Source: Cryobacterium tagatosivorans
Lineage (GTDB): Bacteria > Actinomycetota > Actinomycetes > Actinomycetales > Microbacteriaceae
Reading direction: 5' to 3'
Assembly (NCBI RefSeq): GCF_004402215.1
Contig: NZ_SOEZ01000059.1
Span: 1-64,000, forward strand
Length of the DNA: 64,000 nt
Both the position numbers and the translations under genes were made by a program. The notes under the pieces were generated by a model. That model did no database searches and had not been told where the DNA came from. It saw nothing but the letters and a program-made list of their open reading frames with translations. Below, one piece after another: positions 53,530 through 62,495 of the stretch (its first letter is position 1; every line of letters begins with the position of its first letter).

Positions 53530-54111
53530 ATGACTTCTCATCGGGATGACGATGCCCTCGGCTGGGCCGGCGACGACGATCCGACGCTCGCGTCCGGTTC
53601 GGCCCAGGGGCGGCGCGCCCCCGAGGTCCGGCCCGGCGCCGAACCGGAGGCGGAACGTGCCCCCGAGGACGCGCCGGATTCCGTGCCGGAGCCCGGGCCG
53701 GCGCCCGGCACCGGGCCGGAAACCGAGCCCGAGCCCGAGCCCGAGGTGCCGGACGGCTGGTCCATCGCCGGGCCAACGGCCGCGGTCGAGGCGCAGGCGG
53801 CACGCGAGGCGGCCGCCCCGGCGAGTTCGGCCGCGCTCATCGCACTGGGCATCTTCGCCGGGATCTACCTGCTCTACACGCTCGGCTGGTTCTTCAGTGT
53901 CGGCCGGATCGAGAATCCGCTGGCCGAGCCGGTGGCCAGGTTCATGTTCTCGCTGGGCCTCGGTTTCGCCGTCGCGGCTCCGGCCGCCTGGTTCGGTACG
54001 ACCTACTGGTTCACCTCGGCACACGGGCGCGCACGCATCTCCTGGCTCCTGGCCGGCGCGGTGCTGCTCGCGCCGCTCCCCATCATTCTCGGCACCGGAG
54101 GAATCTCATGA
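53530..54111 (+). CDS. Acidic Pro-rich membrane protein, unknown function
   Basis: The 193-residue protein has a long acidic, Pro/Glu-rich, apparently disordered N-terminus (1-95, with PETEPEPEPEVPDGW) followed by two TM segments (about 100-122, 133-155) and a third near the end (about 172-190). Topology suggests a cytoplasmic disordered tail. Not recognised as any named family. It overlaps the next membrane gene as ATGA, implying a two-protein unit. Confidence 0.7.
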   Translation: MTSHRDDDALGWAGDDDPTLASGSAQGRRAPEVRPGAEPEAERAPEDAPDSVPEPGPAPGTGPETEPEPEPEVPDGWSIAGPTAAVEAQAAREAAAPASSAALIALGIFAGIYLLYTLGWFFSVGRIENPLAEPVARFMFSLGLGFAVAAPAAWFGTTYWFTSAHGRARISWLLAGAVLLAPLPIILGTGGIS

Positions 54112-54476
54112 GCGAGGCATCCGAATCGCGGTCCGCCGCCGCCCAGCCGGCCGGGCGGCGGACGCCGCAGTGGGTCGTCGTCACGATCGCCGTGTTCTTC
54201 GGCCTGTTCTACGCCTACGACGCGTGGGAGGCGGTGGGCAACCTGGTTGGCCTCAACCTCGCCGCGCAGGGCCTGGACACGCAGCTGAGCGGCGGCGGCT
54301 GGGCGTTGCTCCTTGCCGGCATTCTGCTGCCCGTGCTCGTCTACGTACTGGCGTTCTGGCTCGGCCGCGGCCGCACCGCCGTGGCCAGGACCGTGCTCTT
54401 CCTCGTCGGGCTCTGCCTCGTCGCCGTGCTCACCCTCGACATCTTCACCTTCGGCCTCGGCGCCCTCCTCATCTGA
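54108..54476 (+). CDS. Small membrane protein, unknown function
   Basis: The 122-residue protein has three TM segments (about 24-45, 65-85, 95-120) after a short polar N-terminus. Function not recognised. Coupled to the upstream acidic membrane protein by a 4-nt overlap. A perfect 23-bp palindrome begins at its stop codon. Confidence 0.72.
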   Translation: MSEASESRSAAAQPAGRRTPQWVVVTIAVFFGLFYAYDAWEAVGNLVGLNLAAQGLDTQLSGGGWALLLAGILLPVLVYVLAFWLGRGRTAVARTVLFLVGLCLVAVLTLDIFTFGLGALLI

Positions 54477-54539
54477 CCGCGAAACCGCAGTTGTGCGCGT
54501 CATTCGGGCGTTTTAGCGCGCACAACTGCGGTTTCGCGG
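54477..54539. repeat. Perfect 23-bp-arm palindrome
   Basis: The arms 54477-54499 and 54517-54539 are exact inverse complements (left arm begins CCGCGAAACCGCAGTTGTG) around a 17-nt loop, between convergent genes. It may act as a bidirectional terminator, but no T-tract follows. Confidence 0.85.
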
Positions 54540-54544
54540 GGTTT

Positions 54545-54940
54545 TCAGGCGATCGCGAGGACGATGAGGGCCATCAGGGCGAGCTGGCCGAGGAGGCGCG
54601 GCACGAGCGGGATGGCGACCCGACCGAAGCGCTCCGGGTGCCGGGCGGCGTACGCGTTCGCCGGGAAGACGAGGGCCAGGAACACCACCAGGCAGACGCC
54701 GGACGTCACAATCGTCGGCGGGTAGAGCAGGCCGATTCCCCCGGCCAGTTCGCAGAGCCCGGTGACGATGACGAGGTTGCGCGGGTTCAGGAATCCGCTC
54801 CAGCGCAGGCGAGGCGGGACCATCGCCGCCATGGTGCGCTGCACTCCGGGCCTGAAGTGCGCGATTCCCGCCCCCACGAAGACGAGGGCCAGCAGCAGGC
54901 GGAGCGCCAACTGGATGCCGGGAAACGTAACGCTGCTCAT
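54545..54940 (-). CDS. DoxX-like membrane protein
   Basis: The 131-residue, four-TM protein has the DoxX pattern: IQLALRLLLALVFVGAGIAH near the start, then GFLNPRNLVIVTGLCELAGG. Function uncertain; relatives are linked to redox/thiol membrane proteins. The ATG at 54940 is divergent from serA. The frame extends upstream inside serA and is ignored. Confidence 0.85.
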   Translation of the reverse strand: MSSVTFPGIQLALRLLLALVFVGAGIAHFRPGVQRTMAAMVPPRLRWSGFLNPRNLVIVTGLCELAGGIGLLYPPTIVTSGVCLVVFLALVFPANAYAARHPERFGRVAIPLVPRLLGQLALMALIVLAIA

Positions 54941-55036
54941 CGGTCCATTCTGCAGCCAGTAGGCTGATTTGGTATCTGGCGCCCCACGGTCGCGGCGCAC
55001 ATTCCCTTGCCTGTCGCAAACGAAGGATCCCTTTTC

Positions 55037-56629
55037 GTGTCGAAGCCTGTCGTCCTGATCGCTGAAGAACTCTCGCCCGCTACTGTCGACGCGCTCGGCC
55101 CCGATTTCGACATCCGCCAGGTCGACGGCACGGATCGGGTCGCACTCATCGCCGAGCTCGCGACGGCCCACGCCATCCTCGTCCGGTCCGCGACGAAGGT
55201 GGATGCCGAGGCGATCGCGGCCGCGCCGCTGCTGAAGGTCATCGCCCGCGCCGGTGTCGGCCTGGACAATGTCGACATCAAGGCGGCCACCGCGGCCGGC
55301 GTCATGGTCGTCAACGCGCCCACCTCGAACATCATCTCGGCCGCCGAACTGACCGTCGGCCACATCCTGAGCCTGGCCCGCCACATCCCGGCCGCGCACG
55401 GCGCCCTGGCCGAGGGCCAGTGGAAGCGTTCCAAGTACACCGGCGTCGAGCTCTACGAGAAGACCATCGGCATCATCGGGCTCGGCCGCATCGGCGCGCT
55501 CATCGCGGCCCGCATGCAGGCGTTCGGCACCAACGTCATCGCCTACGACCCCTACATCACCTCGGCCCGGGCGCAGCAGCTCGGGGTCGTCCCGGTCAGC
55601 CTGGACGAACTGCTCGAGCAGTCCGACTTCATCACGATCCACATGCCGAAGACGCCGGAGACCACCGGCATGATCGGCGAGGCGCAGTTCAAGCTGATGA
55701 AGCCGACCGCGTTCGTCGTCAACGTCGCCCGCGGCGGCCTGATCGACGAGGCCGACCTGTTCACCGCGCTGACCACAGGCACGATCGCCGGCGCGGGCCT
55801 CGACGTCTTCGTCAGCGAGCCGCCGACCGGTTCGCCGCTGCTCGGACTCGACAACATCATCACCACGCCCCACCTCGGCGCGTCCACCGACGAGGCCCAG
55901 GAGAAGGCCGGAGTCTCCGTCGCGAGGTCGGTCCGACTGGCACTGTCCGGGGAGCTCGTGCCCGACGCCGTCAACGTCGCCGGCGGCGTCATCGACCCGT
56001 ACGTGCGCCCCGGCATCCCGCTGGTGGAGAAGCTCGGCCAGGTTTTCTCCGGCCTCGCGCAGCACAGCCCACTCACGAGCGTCGACGTCGAGGTGCGCGG
56101 CGAACTGGTCGACTTCGACGTCAGTGTGCTCCGCCTGGCCGCGCTCAAGGGCATCTTCACCAACGTTGTCAGCGAGACGGTCTCGTATGTGAACGCGCCG
56201 CTCCTCGCCGAGCAGCGCGGCATCGCCGTGCGCCTGATCACCGAAGCCGAGTCGCCCGAATACCGCAACGTGATCACGCTGCGCGGCGCCCTGGCCGACG
56301 GCTCGCAGGTGTCCGTCTCTGGCACGCTGACCGGGACCAAGCAGGCGGAGAAGATCGTCGAGGTCAACGGCTACGAGGTCGAGGTCCCGTTCGCCAAGAA
56401 CCTCATCGTCATGCTGTACACGGACCGCCCGGGCATCGTGGCCGTCTACGGCCGCGAGTTCGGCGATGCCCAGATCAACATCGCCGGCATGCAGGTCGCC
56501 CGCCACGTCGCCGGCGGCAAGGCGCTCAGCATCCTGACCGTGGACTCACCCGTTCCGGCCGGCCTGCTCGCTTCCGTTCGTGACGCGATTTCGGCCGACA
56601 TCATGGTGGAGATCGACCTCACCGACTAG
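55037..56629 (+). CDS. serA: D-3-phosphoglycerate dehydrogenase
   Basis: SerA catalyses the first step of serine synthesis. The 530-residue long form has the NAD domain (TIGIIGLGRIGALIAARMQ; catalytic Arg/Glu/His region ARGGLIDEADL, TPHLGASTDEAQ), an inserted ASB domain (about 315-450) and a C-terminal ACT domain (MLYTDRPGIVAVYGREFGD), as in mycobacterial SerA. GTG at 55037 is preferred, with AAGG 10 bp upstream; TTG at 55007 is a longer alternative. A 9-bp hairpin overlaps the stop codon. Confidence 0.95.
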   Translation: MSKPVVLIAEELSPATVDALGPDFDIRQVDGTDRVALIAELATAHAILVRSATKVDAEAIAAAPLLKVIARAGVGLDNVDIKAATAAGVMVVNAPTSNIISAAELTVGHILSLARHIPAAHGALAEGQWKRSKYTGVELYEKTIGIIGLGRIGALIAARMQAFGTNVIAYDPYITSARAQQLGVVPVSLDELLEQSDFITIHMPKTPETTGMIGEAQFKLMKPTAFVVNVARGGLIDEADLFTALTTGTIAGAGLDVFVSEPPTGSPLLGLDNIITTPHLGASTDEAQEKAGVSVARSVRLALSGELVPDAVNVAGGVIDPYVRPGIPLVEKLGQVFSGLAQHSPLTSVDVEVRGELVDFDVSVLRLAALKGIFTNVVSETVSYVNAPLLAEQRGIAVRLITEAESPEYRNVITLRGALADGSQVSVSGTLTGTKQAEKIVEVNGYEVEVPFAKNLIVMLYTDRPGIVAVYGREFGDAQINIAGMQVARHVAGGKALSILTVDSPVPAGLLASVRDAISADIMVEIDLTD

Positions 56630-56645
56630 CCCACCCGGCTAGTCG
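56623..56645. terminator. Hairpin overlapping the serA stop
   Basis: CGACTAGCC and GGCTAGTCG form a perfect 9-bp stem with a CACCC loop. It includes the serA stop TAG and lies before the convergent TetR stop. Confidence 0.65.
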
Positions 56646-56672
56646 CGGCGTTCGCCTCGCGAGCGCCGCGTG

Positions 56673-57266
56673 TCAGGTCCGAGTGCCGGTCAGCCGTTCG
56701 ATCACGCCGAGAAGCCGGTCGAGCGCAGCGGAGTCCTGGCCGGATGCCGCCGACGCTCCCGTGTGCGCCAGCGTCGACTCGTAATACAAACCGTCGCTGA
56801 TCAGCATGATCGCCTGCGCCGTGCCGGGATCGCCCACGGCTCCCTCGACGACGGCGAGCCACTGGCGACGGATGTCCGCGAGCGCCTGGTTCGCGCTCGG
56901 ATGTGAGCCCTGCGCCAGCCGGGCGACCGCGACAATTGCCCGGTCCAGGGGCGTGCCCTCGCTGACCGAGGTGCGGATGAGGTAGTCGACCACGCCGGCC
57001 GGGGCCGAGCGGATGTTGTCGATGTCGACCTCGACGAGCGCGCGGAGGCGGGCGATCAAGCCGTCCACGAGGGCCTCCTTCGAGGCGAAGTGATAGAGCA
57101 GGCCGCCCTTGGAGACCCCGGCGGCGGCGGCGACGGTATCCAGCGTCGCGGTTCGCTCGCCCTGGTCGATCAGTACGCCCACGAAGGCGTCCAGGATGCG
57201 GTCCCGGGTGGGGACCGGGGTGAGCGAAGCGGCGGAGGCGGACGGTGCGGGGGAGGACAAGGCCAT
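56673..57266 (-). CDS. TetR family transcriptional regulator
   Basis: The 197-residue regulator has an N-terminal helix-turn-helix (about 20-65; LDTVAAAAGVSKGGLLYHFA, with the Leu-Leu-Tyr-His-Phe recognition region) and a ligand-binding C-terminal domain. It is divergent from an MFS exporter, the usual arrangement for drug-responsive control. The ATG at 57266 is preceded by GAGGACAAGG; the open frame to 57398 runs into the promoter. The dyad at 57344-57367 is the probable operator. Confidence 0.9.
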   Translation of the reverse strand: MALSSPAPSASAASLTPVPTRDRILDAFVGVLIDQGERTATLDTVAAAAGVSKGGLLYHFASKEALVDGLIARLRALVEVDIDNIRSAPAGVVDYLIRTSVSEGTPLDRAIVAVARLAQGSHPSANQALADIRRQWLAVVEGAVGDPGTAQAIMLISDGLYYESTLAHTGASAASGQDSAALDRLLGVIERLTGTRT

Positions 57267-57337
57267 GCGGCCATCGTACCGAGGCGCCCGCCTCGCCGGC
57301 TTCTCACGCCGGGCTCTCGCTCGTCGAGCATGCTCAC

Positions 57338-57367
57338 TGGACGACTGTACCGGCTGGACGGTATAGT
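57338..57367 (+). promoter_or_regulatory. MFS promoter with overlapping TetR-type operator
   Basis: A -35 like TGGACG (57338-57343), an 18-bp spacer and -10 TATAGT (57362-57367). Overlapping it is the inverted repeat ACTGTACCG-N6-CGGTATAGT (8 of 9 positions symmetrical). Confidence 0.65.
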
Positions 57368-57400
57368 AGAGGTACCCCGAGTCCAGAAAGCCGTCCATTC

Positions 57401-58930
57401 ATGTCACGCCTCACGATCACCGCATCCTCGCCCCTGCACGTCGCCGGACGCCCGCGCCGACAGTGGTGGGCGCTGGCCGTGCTCATGCTGCCGGTGCTCC
57501 TGGTCTCGATCGACAACACCGTGCTCAATCTTGCCCTGCCCGCGATCTCGGAGGACCTCGGCCCGACCGGCGCGCAACTGCTCTGGATGATCGACGTCTA
57601 CCCGCTCATGCTGGCCGGGTTACTGGTGGCGATGGGCAGCCTCGGCGACCGGATCGGGCGGCGCCGTCTGCTGCTGATCGGCTCGGCCGGGTTCGGCGCG
57701 GTCTCCGTGGTGGCGGCGGCGGCACCGACCATCGAGTGGCTCATCGCGGCGCGGGCGGTGCTCGGGATCTTCGGTGCCATGCTCATGCCGCCGACACTGT
57801 CGCTGTTGCGCTCCATCTTCGTCGACCGCGACCAGCGGCGCCTGGCCATCGCGGTCTGGGCGAGTGGTTTCGCCGCCGGTAGCGCCCTCGGCCCCGTCGT
57901 GGGCGGGGTGCTGTTGCAGCATTTCGCCTGGGGCTCGGTCTTCCTCCTGGCCGTCCCCCTGCTCCTGCCGCTGCTCGCGCTCGCTCCGCTCCTCGTCCCC
58001 GAGTCCCGGGACCCGAATCCCGGACGAATCGATGTGCCGAGCATCCTGCTCTCGCTCGTGACGATGCTGCCCATCGTCTTCGGCATCAAGGTGGTCGCGG
58101 AGCACGGAGCGGGCCCCGCGACCCTCGCGCCGATCCTCCTCGGAGTCGGTTTCGGCATCCTCTTCGTGCGCCGGCAGCGCCGGCTCGTCCAGCCCATGCT
58201 CGACCTGCGGCTGTTCCGCCGGGGTGCGTTCAGCGGGGCGGTGGGTGTCAACCTGCTCAGTGTGGTCGCGCTCGTCGGCGGGTTGTTCTTCGTCTCGCAG
58301 TACCTGCAGCTCGTGCTGGGCCTGTCGCCGTTGAACGCGGGCCTGGTGCTCGTGCCGGGACTGGTGACCATGATGATCGCCGGCCTGCTCGTCGTTCCGA
58401 TCGCCCGGCGGGTGCGCCCCTCGGTCCTCATCCCGCTCGCGCTGCTCGTGTCGGCCGGCGGTTACGCCGCTGTCGCCCTCGTCGGGGCCTCGCTCGACGC
58501 GGCGGGCATGGCCCTGGTCTTCGTGGCGCTCGGCGTCGGGATCGGCGCCGCGGAGACGGTCTCCAACGAACTCATCGTGGCCAACGCCCCGGCCGAGAAG
58601 ATGGGCGCGGCCGCGGCCGTCGGGGAGACCGCCTACGAGCTGGGCGCGGTGCTCGGCACGGCTGTTCTCGGCTCGATCCTGACATCTTCCTACCGCAACG
58701 CCGTCGCCCTTCCCGATGGGCTGACCGGCGCCGAGCAGGCCGCGGCGGGGGAGACGCTCGGCGGCGCGGTCTCGGTGGCCGCCGGGCTTCCGACGGATGC
58801 CGCGGCAGCGCTCCTGGAGTCGGCGCGGGCGGCCTTCGGCAGCGGAATCGGGCCCAGCGCCTGGATCGGGGTTGCCCTCGTGGTGGCGGCGGCGGTCGTG
58901 GCACGGGTGACACTGCGCAACGCCCGGTAG
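57401..58930 (+). CDS. MFS transporter, DHA2 (EmrB/QacA) type
   Basis: The 509-residue protein has about 14 TM segments and the DHA2 signatures: SIDNTVLNLALPAISEDLG in TM1, then GDRIGRRRLLLIGSAGFG (motif A), and FAAGSALGPVVGGVLL (motif C of antiporters). It probably exports a cationic or amphipathic compound with the proton gradient. The ATG at 57401 was chosen; the open frame from 57245 is antisense to the TetR gene. A terminator follows 20 bp after the stop. Confidence 0.92.
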   Translation: MSRLTITASSPLHVAGRPRRQWWALAVLMLPVLLVSIDNTVLNLALPAISEDLGPTGAQLLWMIDVYPLMLAGLLVAMGSLGDRIGRRRLLLIGSAGFGAVSVVAAAAPTIEWLIAARAVLGIFGAMLMPPTLSLLRSIFVDRDQRRLAIAVWASGFAAGSALGPVVGGVLLQHFAWGSVFLLAVPLLLPLLALAPLLVPESRDPNPGRIDVPSILLSLVTMLPIVFGIKVVAEHGAGPATLAPILLGVGFGILFVRRQRRLVQPMLDLRLFRRGAFSGAVGVNLLSVVALVGGLFFVSQYLQLVLGLSPLNAGLVLVPGLVTMMIAGLLVVPIARRVRPSVLIPLALLVSAGGYAAVALVGASLDAAGMALVFVALGVGIGAAETVSNELIVANAPAEKMGAAAAVGETAYELGAVLGTAVLGSILTSSYRNAVALPDGLTGAEQAAAGETLGGAVSVAAGLPTDAAAALLESARAAFGSGIGPSAWIGVALVVAAAVVARVTLRNAR

Positions 58931-58950
58931 GCGGTGTCCGTGGAAGGAAA

Positions 58951-58980
58951 GAGGCCCCGGGGAGAAATCCCCGGGGCCTC
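58951..58980. terminator. Bidirectional terminator between MFS and DUF6458 genes
   Basis: GAGGCCCCGGGGA and TCCCCGGGGCCTC form a perfect 13-bp stem around GAAA, between convergent genes. Confidence 0.9.
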
Positions 58981-59005
58981 CGTCGCTGACTCAGAGGTCG
59001 CTGAC

Positions 59006-59257
59006 TTAGATGTCGTTGACCTTGTTCTCGTGGCGGGTGACCTGCTCGCCGCTGGAGGGGTCGACGGCGCTGCGCGTCGTGGTGACGGTGCTGCGCTTGC
59101 GGGTCGCCAGGACGAGGCCGAGGATTGTGATGACGGCTCCGGCACCCATCAGGATGTAGCCGACGAGGTCGAGGTTGATGACATCGACGCTGACGTTGAG
59201 TGCGAAGACAAGGATGGCGCCAACGACGAAGAGGAAAATTCCCAGTCCGATACTCAT
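59006..59257 (-). CDS. DUF6458 family small membrane protein
   Basis: The 83-residue product has two TM segments ([20 protein letters not shown] at 3-22 and a second at about 33-52, [19 protein letters not shown]) and a polar tail. It matches the actinobacterial DUF6458 pattern as remembered. Function unknown. Divergent from leuB. Confidence 0.82.
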   Translation of the reverse strand: MSIGLGIFLFVVGAILVFALNVSVDVINLDLVGYILMGAGAVITILGLVLATRKRSTVTTTRSAVDPSSGEQVTRHENKVNDI

Positions 59258-59359
59258 GGTGATCTGCTTTCTTTTGGTTGTCAGGACTGGTCCAGCTTAG
59301 ACACACGATTCGCGGCAGTAGGGTTTATCTACTGGTTACTTTCAGACATACGGAGTCGA

Positions 59360-60466
59360 ATGTCACGTCAAATCAAGCTCGCCGTCATCCCTGGAGACGG
59401 GATTGGCCCCGAGGTCATCGCCGAAGCGGTCAAGGTGCTGGACGCGGTGACGACCCGCGAGGAGGTCACCTTCGAGAAGACGGAGTTCTCCCTCGGAGCA
59501 ACCAGGTTCCTCGAAACCGGCGACGTGCTCACCGAGGCCGACCTCGCTTCGATCGCCTCGAACGACGCCATCCTCCTCGGAGCCGTCGGAGGCGTTCCCG
59601 GCGATCCCCGGCTCGCCAACGCGAACATCGAGCGCGGACTGCTGCTGGCCCTGCGGTTCTCGCTCGACCACTACGTGAACCTGCGACCCAGCGTGATCTT
59701 CCCCGGCGTGCCCAGCCCGCTCGCCGCTCCCGGCGCCGTCGACTTCGTCGTCGTGCGCGAGGGGACGGAGGGTCCCTACGTCGGCAACGGCGGCTCCATC
59801 CGCCAGGGCACCGTGCACGAGGTCGCCAACGAGGTGTCCGTTAACACGGCCTTCGGCGTCGAGCGCGTCGTGCGGTACGCGTTCGCCGTCGCGCAGGGCC
59901 GCCCGGCCCGCAAGCTCACGCTCGTGCACAAGACCAACGTGCTCGTCTTCTCGGGGAGCCTCTGGCAGCGGATCGTGCTGGCCGTGGCCGCCGAGTACCC
60001 GGATGTCTCGGTCGACTACCTGCACGTCGACGCGGCGACCATCTTCATGGTCACCCAGCCCAGCCGGTTCGACGTGATCGTCACCGACAACCTGTTCGGC
60101 GACATCCTCACCGACCTGGCCGCCGCGATCAGCGGTGGAATCGGGCTCGCGGCCTCCGGGAACATCAACCCGGACGGCCGCTTCCCCAGCATGTTCGAAC
60201 CGGTGCACGGCTCCGCCCCGGACATCGCCGGCAAGCAGCTCGCCGACCCGACCGCCGCCATCCTCTCGGTCGCGCTCCTGCTCGACCACCTCGGCCTGAC
60301 CGAGGCCGGCGCCCGGGTGAAGGCAGCGGTCACCGCCGACATCGCGGACCGTGCCGACCGCGGCGTCGACTCGGCCCCCCGGAGCACCGCCGACGTCGGC
60401 GACGCCATCGTGACCCGCCTGACCGAGACCATCGTGACCAGCCCGACAGAAAAGGGACTCCAGTGA
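59360..60466 (+). CDS. leuB: 3-isopropylmalate dehydrogenase
   Basis: LeuB oxidatively decarboxylates 3-isopropylmalate in leucine synthesis. The 368-residue product has the opening [19 protein letters not shown], the substrate-binding [20 protein letters not shown], the metal-binding Asp region ([19 protein letters not shown]) and the cofactor region [18 protein letters not shown] precedes the ATG at 59360. It overlaps ilvE by 4 nt (GTGA). Confidence 0.95.
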   Translation: MSRQIKLAVIPGDGIGPEVIAEAVKVLDAVTTREEVTFEKTEFSLGATRFLETGDVLTEADLASIASNDAILLGAVGGVPGDPRLANANIERGLLLALRFSLDHYVNLRPSVIFPGVPSPLAAPGAVDFVVVREGTEGPYVGNGGSIRQGTVHEVANEVSVNTAFGVERVVRYAFAVAQGRPARKLTLVHKTNVLVFSGSLWQRIVLAVAAEYPDVSVDYLHVDAATIFMVTQPSRFDVIVTDNLFGDILTDLAAAISGGIGLAASGNINPDGRFPSMFEPVHGSAPDIAGKQLADPTAAILSVALLLDHLGLTEAGARVKAAVTADIADRADRGVDSAPRSTADVGDAIVTRLTETIVTSPTEKGLQ

Positions 60467-61611
60467 GCCAGACAATTCCCGCGACCGCGCCCGCCGCCAC
60501 CGACCGAGCGCCGCTGGCCTTCACCGTCACGCCGTCGACCCATGCGCGGTCGGCCGCCGAGCGCGAGGCCATCCTGGCCGACCCCGGCTTCGGGAAGAAC
60601 TTCACGGACCACATGGTCACGATCGACTGGACCGTCGACGAGGGCTGGCACGACGCCCGGGTCACCGCCTACGGTCCGCTCCTGCTCGACCCCGCCTCCT
60701 CCGTGCTGCACTACGCGCAGGAGATCTTCGAGGGGCTCAAGGCCTACCGGCACGCCGACGGCTCCATCTGGACCTTCCGCCCCGAGAAGAACGCCGAGCG
60801 GATGCAGCGCTCCGCACGCCGTCTTGCCCTGCCCGAGCTGCCGGTCGGCGACTTCATCCAATCGATCAAGCAGATCGTCGCGGTCGACGGCGACTGGGTG
60901 CCGTCGGCTCCCGAGACGAGCCTCTACCTGCGCCCGTTCATGATCGCCAACGAGACCTTCCTCGGCGTGCGCGCGGCGCACAAGGTGGGCTACTACGTGA
61001 TCGCGAGCCCTGCCGGGGCGTACTTCCACGGCGGCGTGGCCCCGGTGAAGATCTGGCTGGCCGCCGACTACTCCCGCGCCGGGCGCGGCGGCACCGGCGC
61101 CGCCAAGTGCGGCGGCAACTACGCCGCATCGCTGCTTCCCCAGATGGAGGCGAACGAGAACGGCTGCGCGCAGGTGCTCTTCCTCGACGGGGAGACGGGC
61201 ACCCGCATCGACGAACTCGGCGGCATGAACGTCTTCTTCGTGCACGGCACCGACACCCTCGTCACCCCTCGCCTGACCGGTTCGATCCTCGAGGGCGTCA
61301 CCCGCGACAGCATCATGCAGCTCGCCCGTGACCGCGGTATGACCGTGGAAGAGCGTGAGGTGACCCTCGATGAGTGGCGCGACGGTGTGGCATCCGGCGC
61401 CATCACCGAGGTCTTCGCCTGCGGCACCGCCGCCGTCGTGACACCGATCGCCCAGCTCAAGGGCAAGGACCTGGAGATCGGCGACGCCGACGCGCCCGCC
61501 GGGGAGATCACCATGGCGATCCGCCAGGAGCTCACCGACATCCAGTACGGCCGCCGCCCGGACCGCCACGGCTGGCTGACCCGGCTCGACACCCCCCAGG
61601 ACCACGCGTGA
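60463..61611 (+). CDS. ilvE: Branched-chain amino acid aminotransferase
   Basis: The 382-residue fold-type IV PLP enzyme catalyses the last step of valine, leucine and isoleucine synthesis. It shows the PLP lysine in [16 protein letters not shown], the [15 protein letters not shown] segment, the [13 protein letters not shown] region and a C-terminal [15 protein letters not shown] cofactor-phosphate loop. The GTG at 60463 overlaps the leuB stop and follows AAAGGGA. It overlaps the FAH-family gene by 4 nt, so leuB-ilvE-FAH are coupled. Confidence 0.95.
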   Translation: MSQTIPATAPAATDRAPLAFTVTPSTHARSAAEREAILADPGFGKNFTDHMVTIDWTVDEGWHDARVTAYGPLLLDPASSVLHYAQEIFEGLKAYRHADGSIWTFRPEKNAERMQRSARRLALPELPVGDFIQSIKQIVAVDGDWVPSAPETSLYLRPFMIANETFLGVRAAHKVGYYVIASPAGAYFHGGVAPVKIWLAADYSRAGRGGTGAAKCGGNYAASLLPQMEANENGCAQVLFLDGETGTRIDELGGMNVFFVHGTDTLVTPRLTGSILEGVTRDSIMQLARDRGMTVEEREVTLDEWRDGVASGAITEVFACGTAAVVTPIAQLKGKDLEIGDADAPAGEITMAIRQELTDIQYGRRPDRHGWLTRLDTPQDHA

Positions 61612-62375
61612 AGATCGCGCGGTTCAGCCGCGGCGAGATCATCGCCTTCGGCATCGTCGACGATGACGAACTCGTCGTGCTCAAGGGCGACCCGATGTTC
61701 GCGGGTTACGACCCGACGGGGGAGCGGGTTGCCCTGCACGACGTGCGCCTGCTCGTCCCGGTGATCCCGCGGTCGAAGATCGTGGGGGTGGCCAATGCCG
61801 CGTTCCTCACGGCGCAGGAGAAGGCGGAGGGGGAGCCGGGCGAACCGGTGCTCTTTCTCAAACCGAACACCGCCGTCGTCGGCCCCGGCGACCCGATTGT
61901 GCTCCCGGCCGGAGTGAACGACGTGCGGGCCGAAGGCGTGCTCGGGATCGTCATCGGCAAGATCGCCAAGAACGTGTCGGTCGAGCAGGCCGCGGACGTG
62001 ATCCTCGGCTACACGGTGGGGATCGACGTCACCGCGCACGAGCTGCAGGAGCGCGACGGGCAGCCGGCCAGGGCGAAAGGCTTCGATTCGTTCTGCCCCC
62101 TCGGGCCGGTCATCGACACCGAATTCGACGCCGCGGCGGCGGTCATCCGGGGCCAGGTCAACGGCGAGGACGTGCAGAGCGACGACGTCGCCCTGATGCG
62201 CCACTCGATCGCCGAACTCGTCTCCTTCGTCTCCGGCGTCTTCACGATGCTGCCCGGCGACGTCATCCTGACCGGTGCGTCCGGCCGTTCCCGTGCCATC
62301 GCCGACGGCGACACCGTCCTGGTCGAGATCCCGGGCATCGGCACGCTGTCGAACCCGGTGCGCCGCGCCCGGTAG
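61608..62375 (+). CDS. Fumarylacetoacetate hydrolase family protein
   Basis: The 255-residue protein has the FAH fold signatures: SKIVGVANAAFLTAQEKAEG, then PVLFLKPNTAVVGPGDPIV, an acidic metal-binding residue in RAEGVLGIVIGK, GYTVGIDVTAHELQERDGQ and a GDVILTGASGRS loop. Relatives hydrolyse or decarboxylate acylpyruvates, e.g. oxaloacetate. The usual GxNY is GVANAAF here. It starts with GTG inside the ilvE stop. Confidence 0.9.
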   Translation: MKIARFSRGEIIAFGIVDDDELVVLKGDPMFAGYDPTGERVALHDVRLLVPVIPRSKIVGVANAAFLTAQEKAEGEPGEPVLFLKPNTAVVGPGDPIVLPAGVNDVRAEGVLGIVIGKIAKNVSVEQAADVILGYTVGIDVTAHELQERDGQPARAKGFDSFCPLGPVIDTEFDAAAAVIRGQVNGEDVQSDDVALMRHSIAELVSFVSGVFTMLPGDVILTGASGRSRAIADGDTVLVEIPGIGTLSNPVRRAR

Positions 62376-62376
62376 C

Positions 62377-62408
62377 CGCCCTCTCGCCCTCTCGCCCTCT
62401 CGCCCTCT
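62377..62408. repeat. CGCCCTCT tandem repeat
   Basis: Four exact copies of the 8-bp unit CGCCCTCT follow the FAH gene stop directly and run into the palindrome at 62407. Confidence 0.85.
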
Positions 62409-62473
62409 CGCCGAACCGTGAGTTCGGCACCTTCGTCGGGCCCGTGAAGGTGCCAAACTCACGGTTCGGCGAG
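62407..62473. repeat. 67-bp palindrome with ACCTTC-N11-GAAGGT core, third element
   Basis: 28-bp arms (27 of 28 pair; left arm begins CTCGCCGAACCGTGAG and ends GGCACCTTC) flank an 11-nt loop. Core and loop length equal those at 9799 and 29512, but the outer arms differ. It lies between convergent FAH and HNH genes. Confidence 0.85.
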
Positions 62474-62495
62474 GGAGTGCAGGAGCCGGCGAGGC

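Noticed and set aside
62377-62408. CGCCCTCT repeats as a CRISPR array
   Set aside because: Units are 8 bp, directly adjacent, without spacers, and no cas gene is near.
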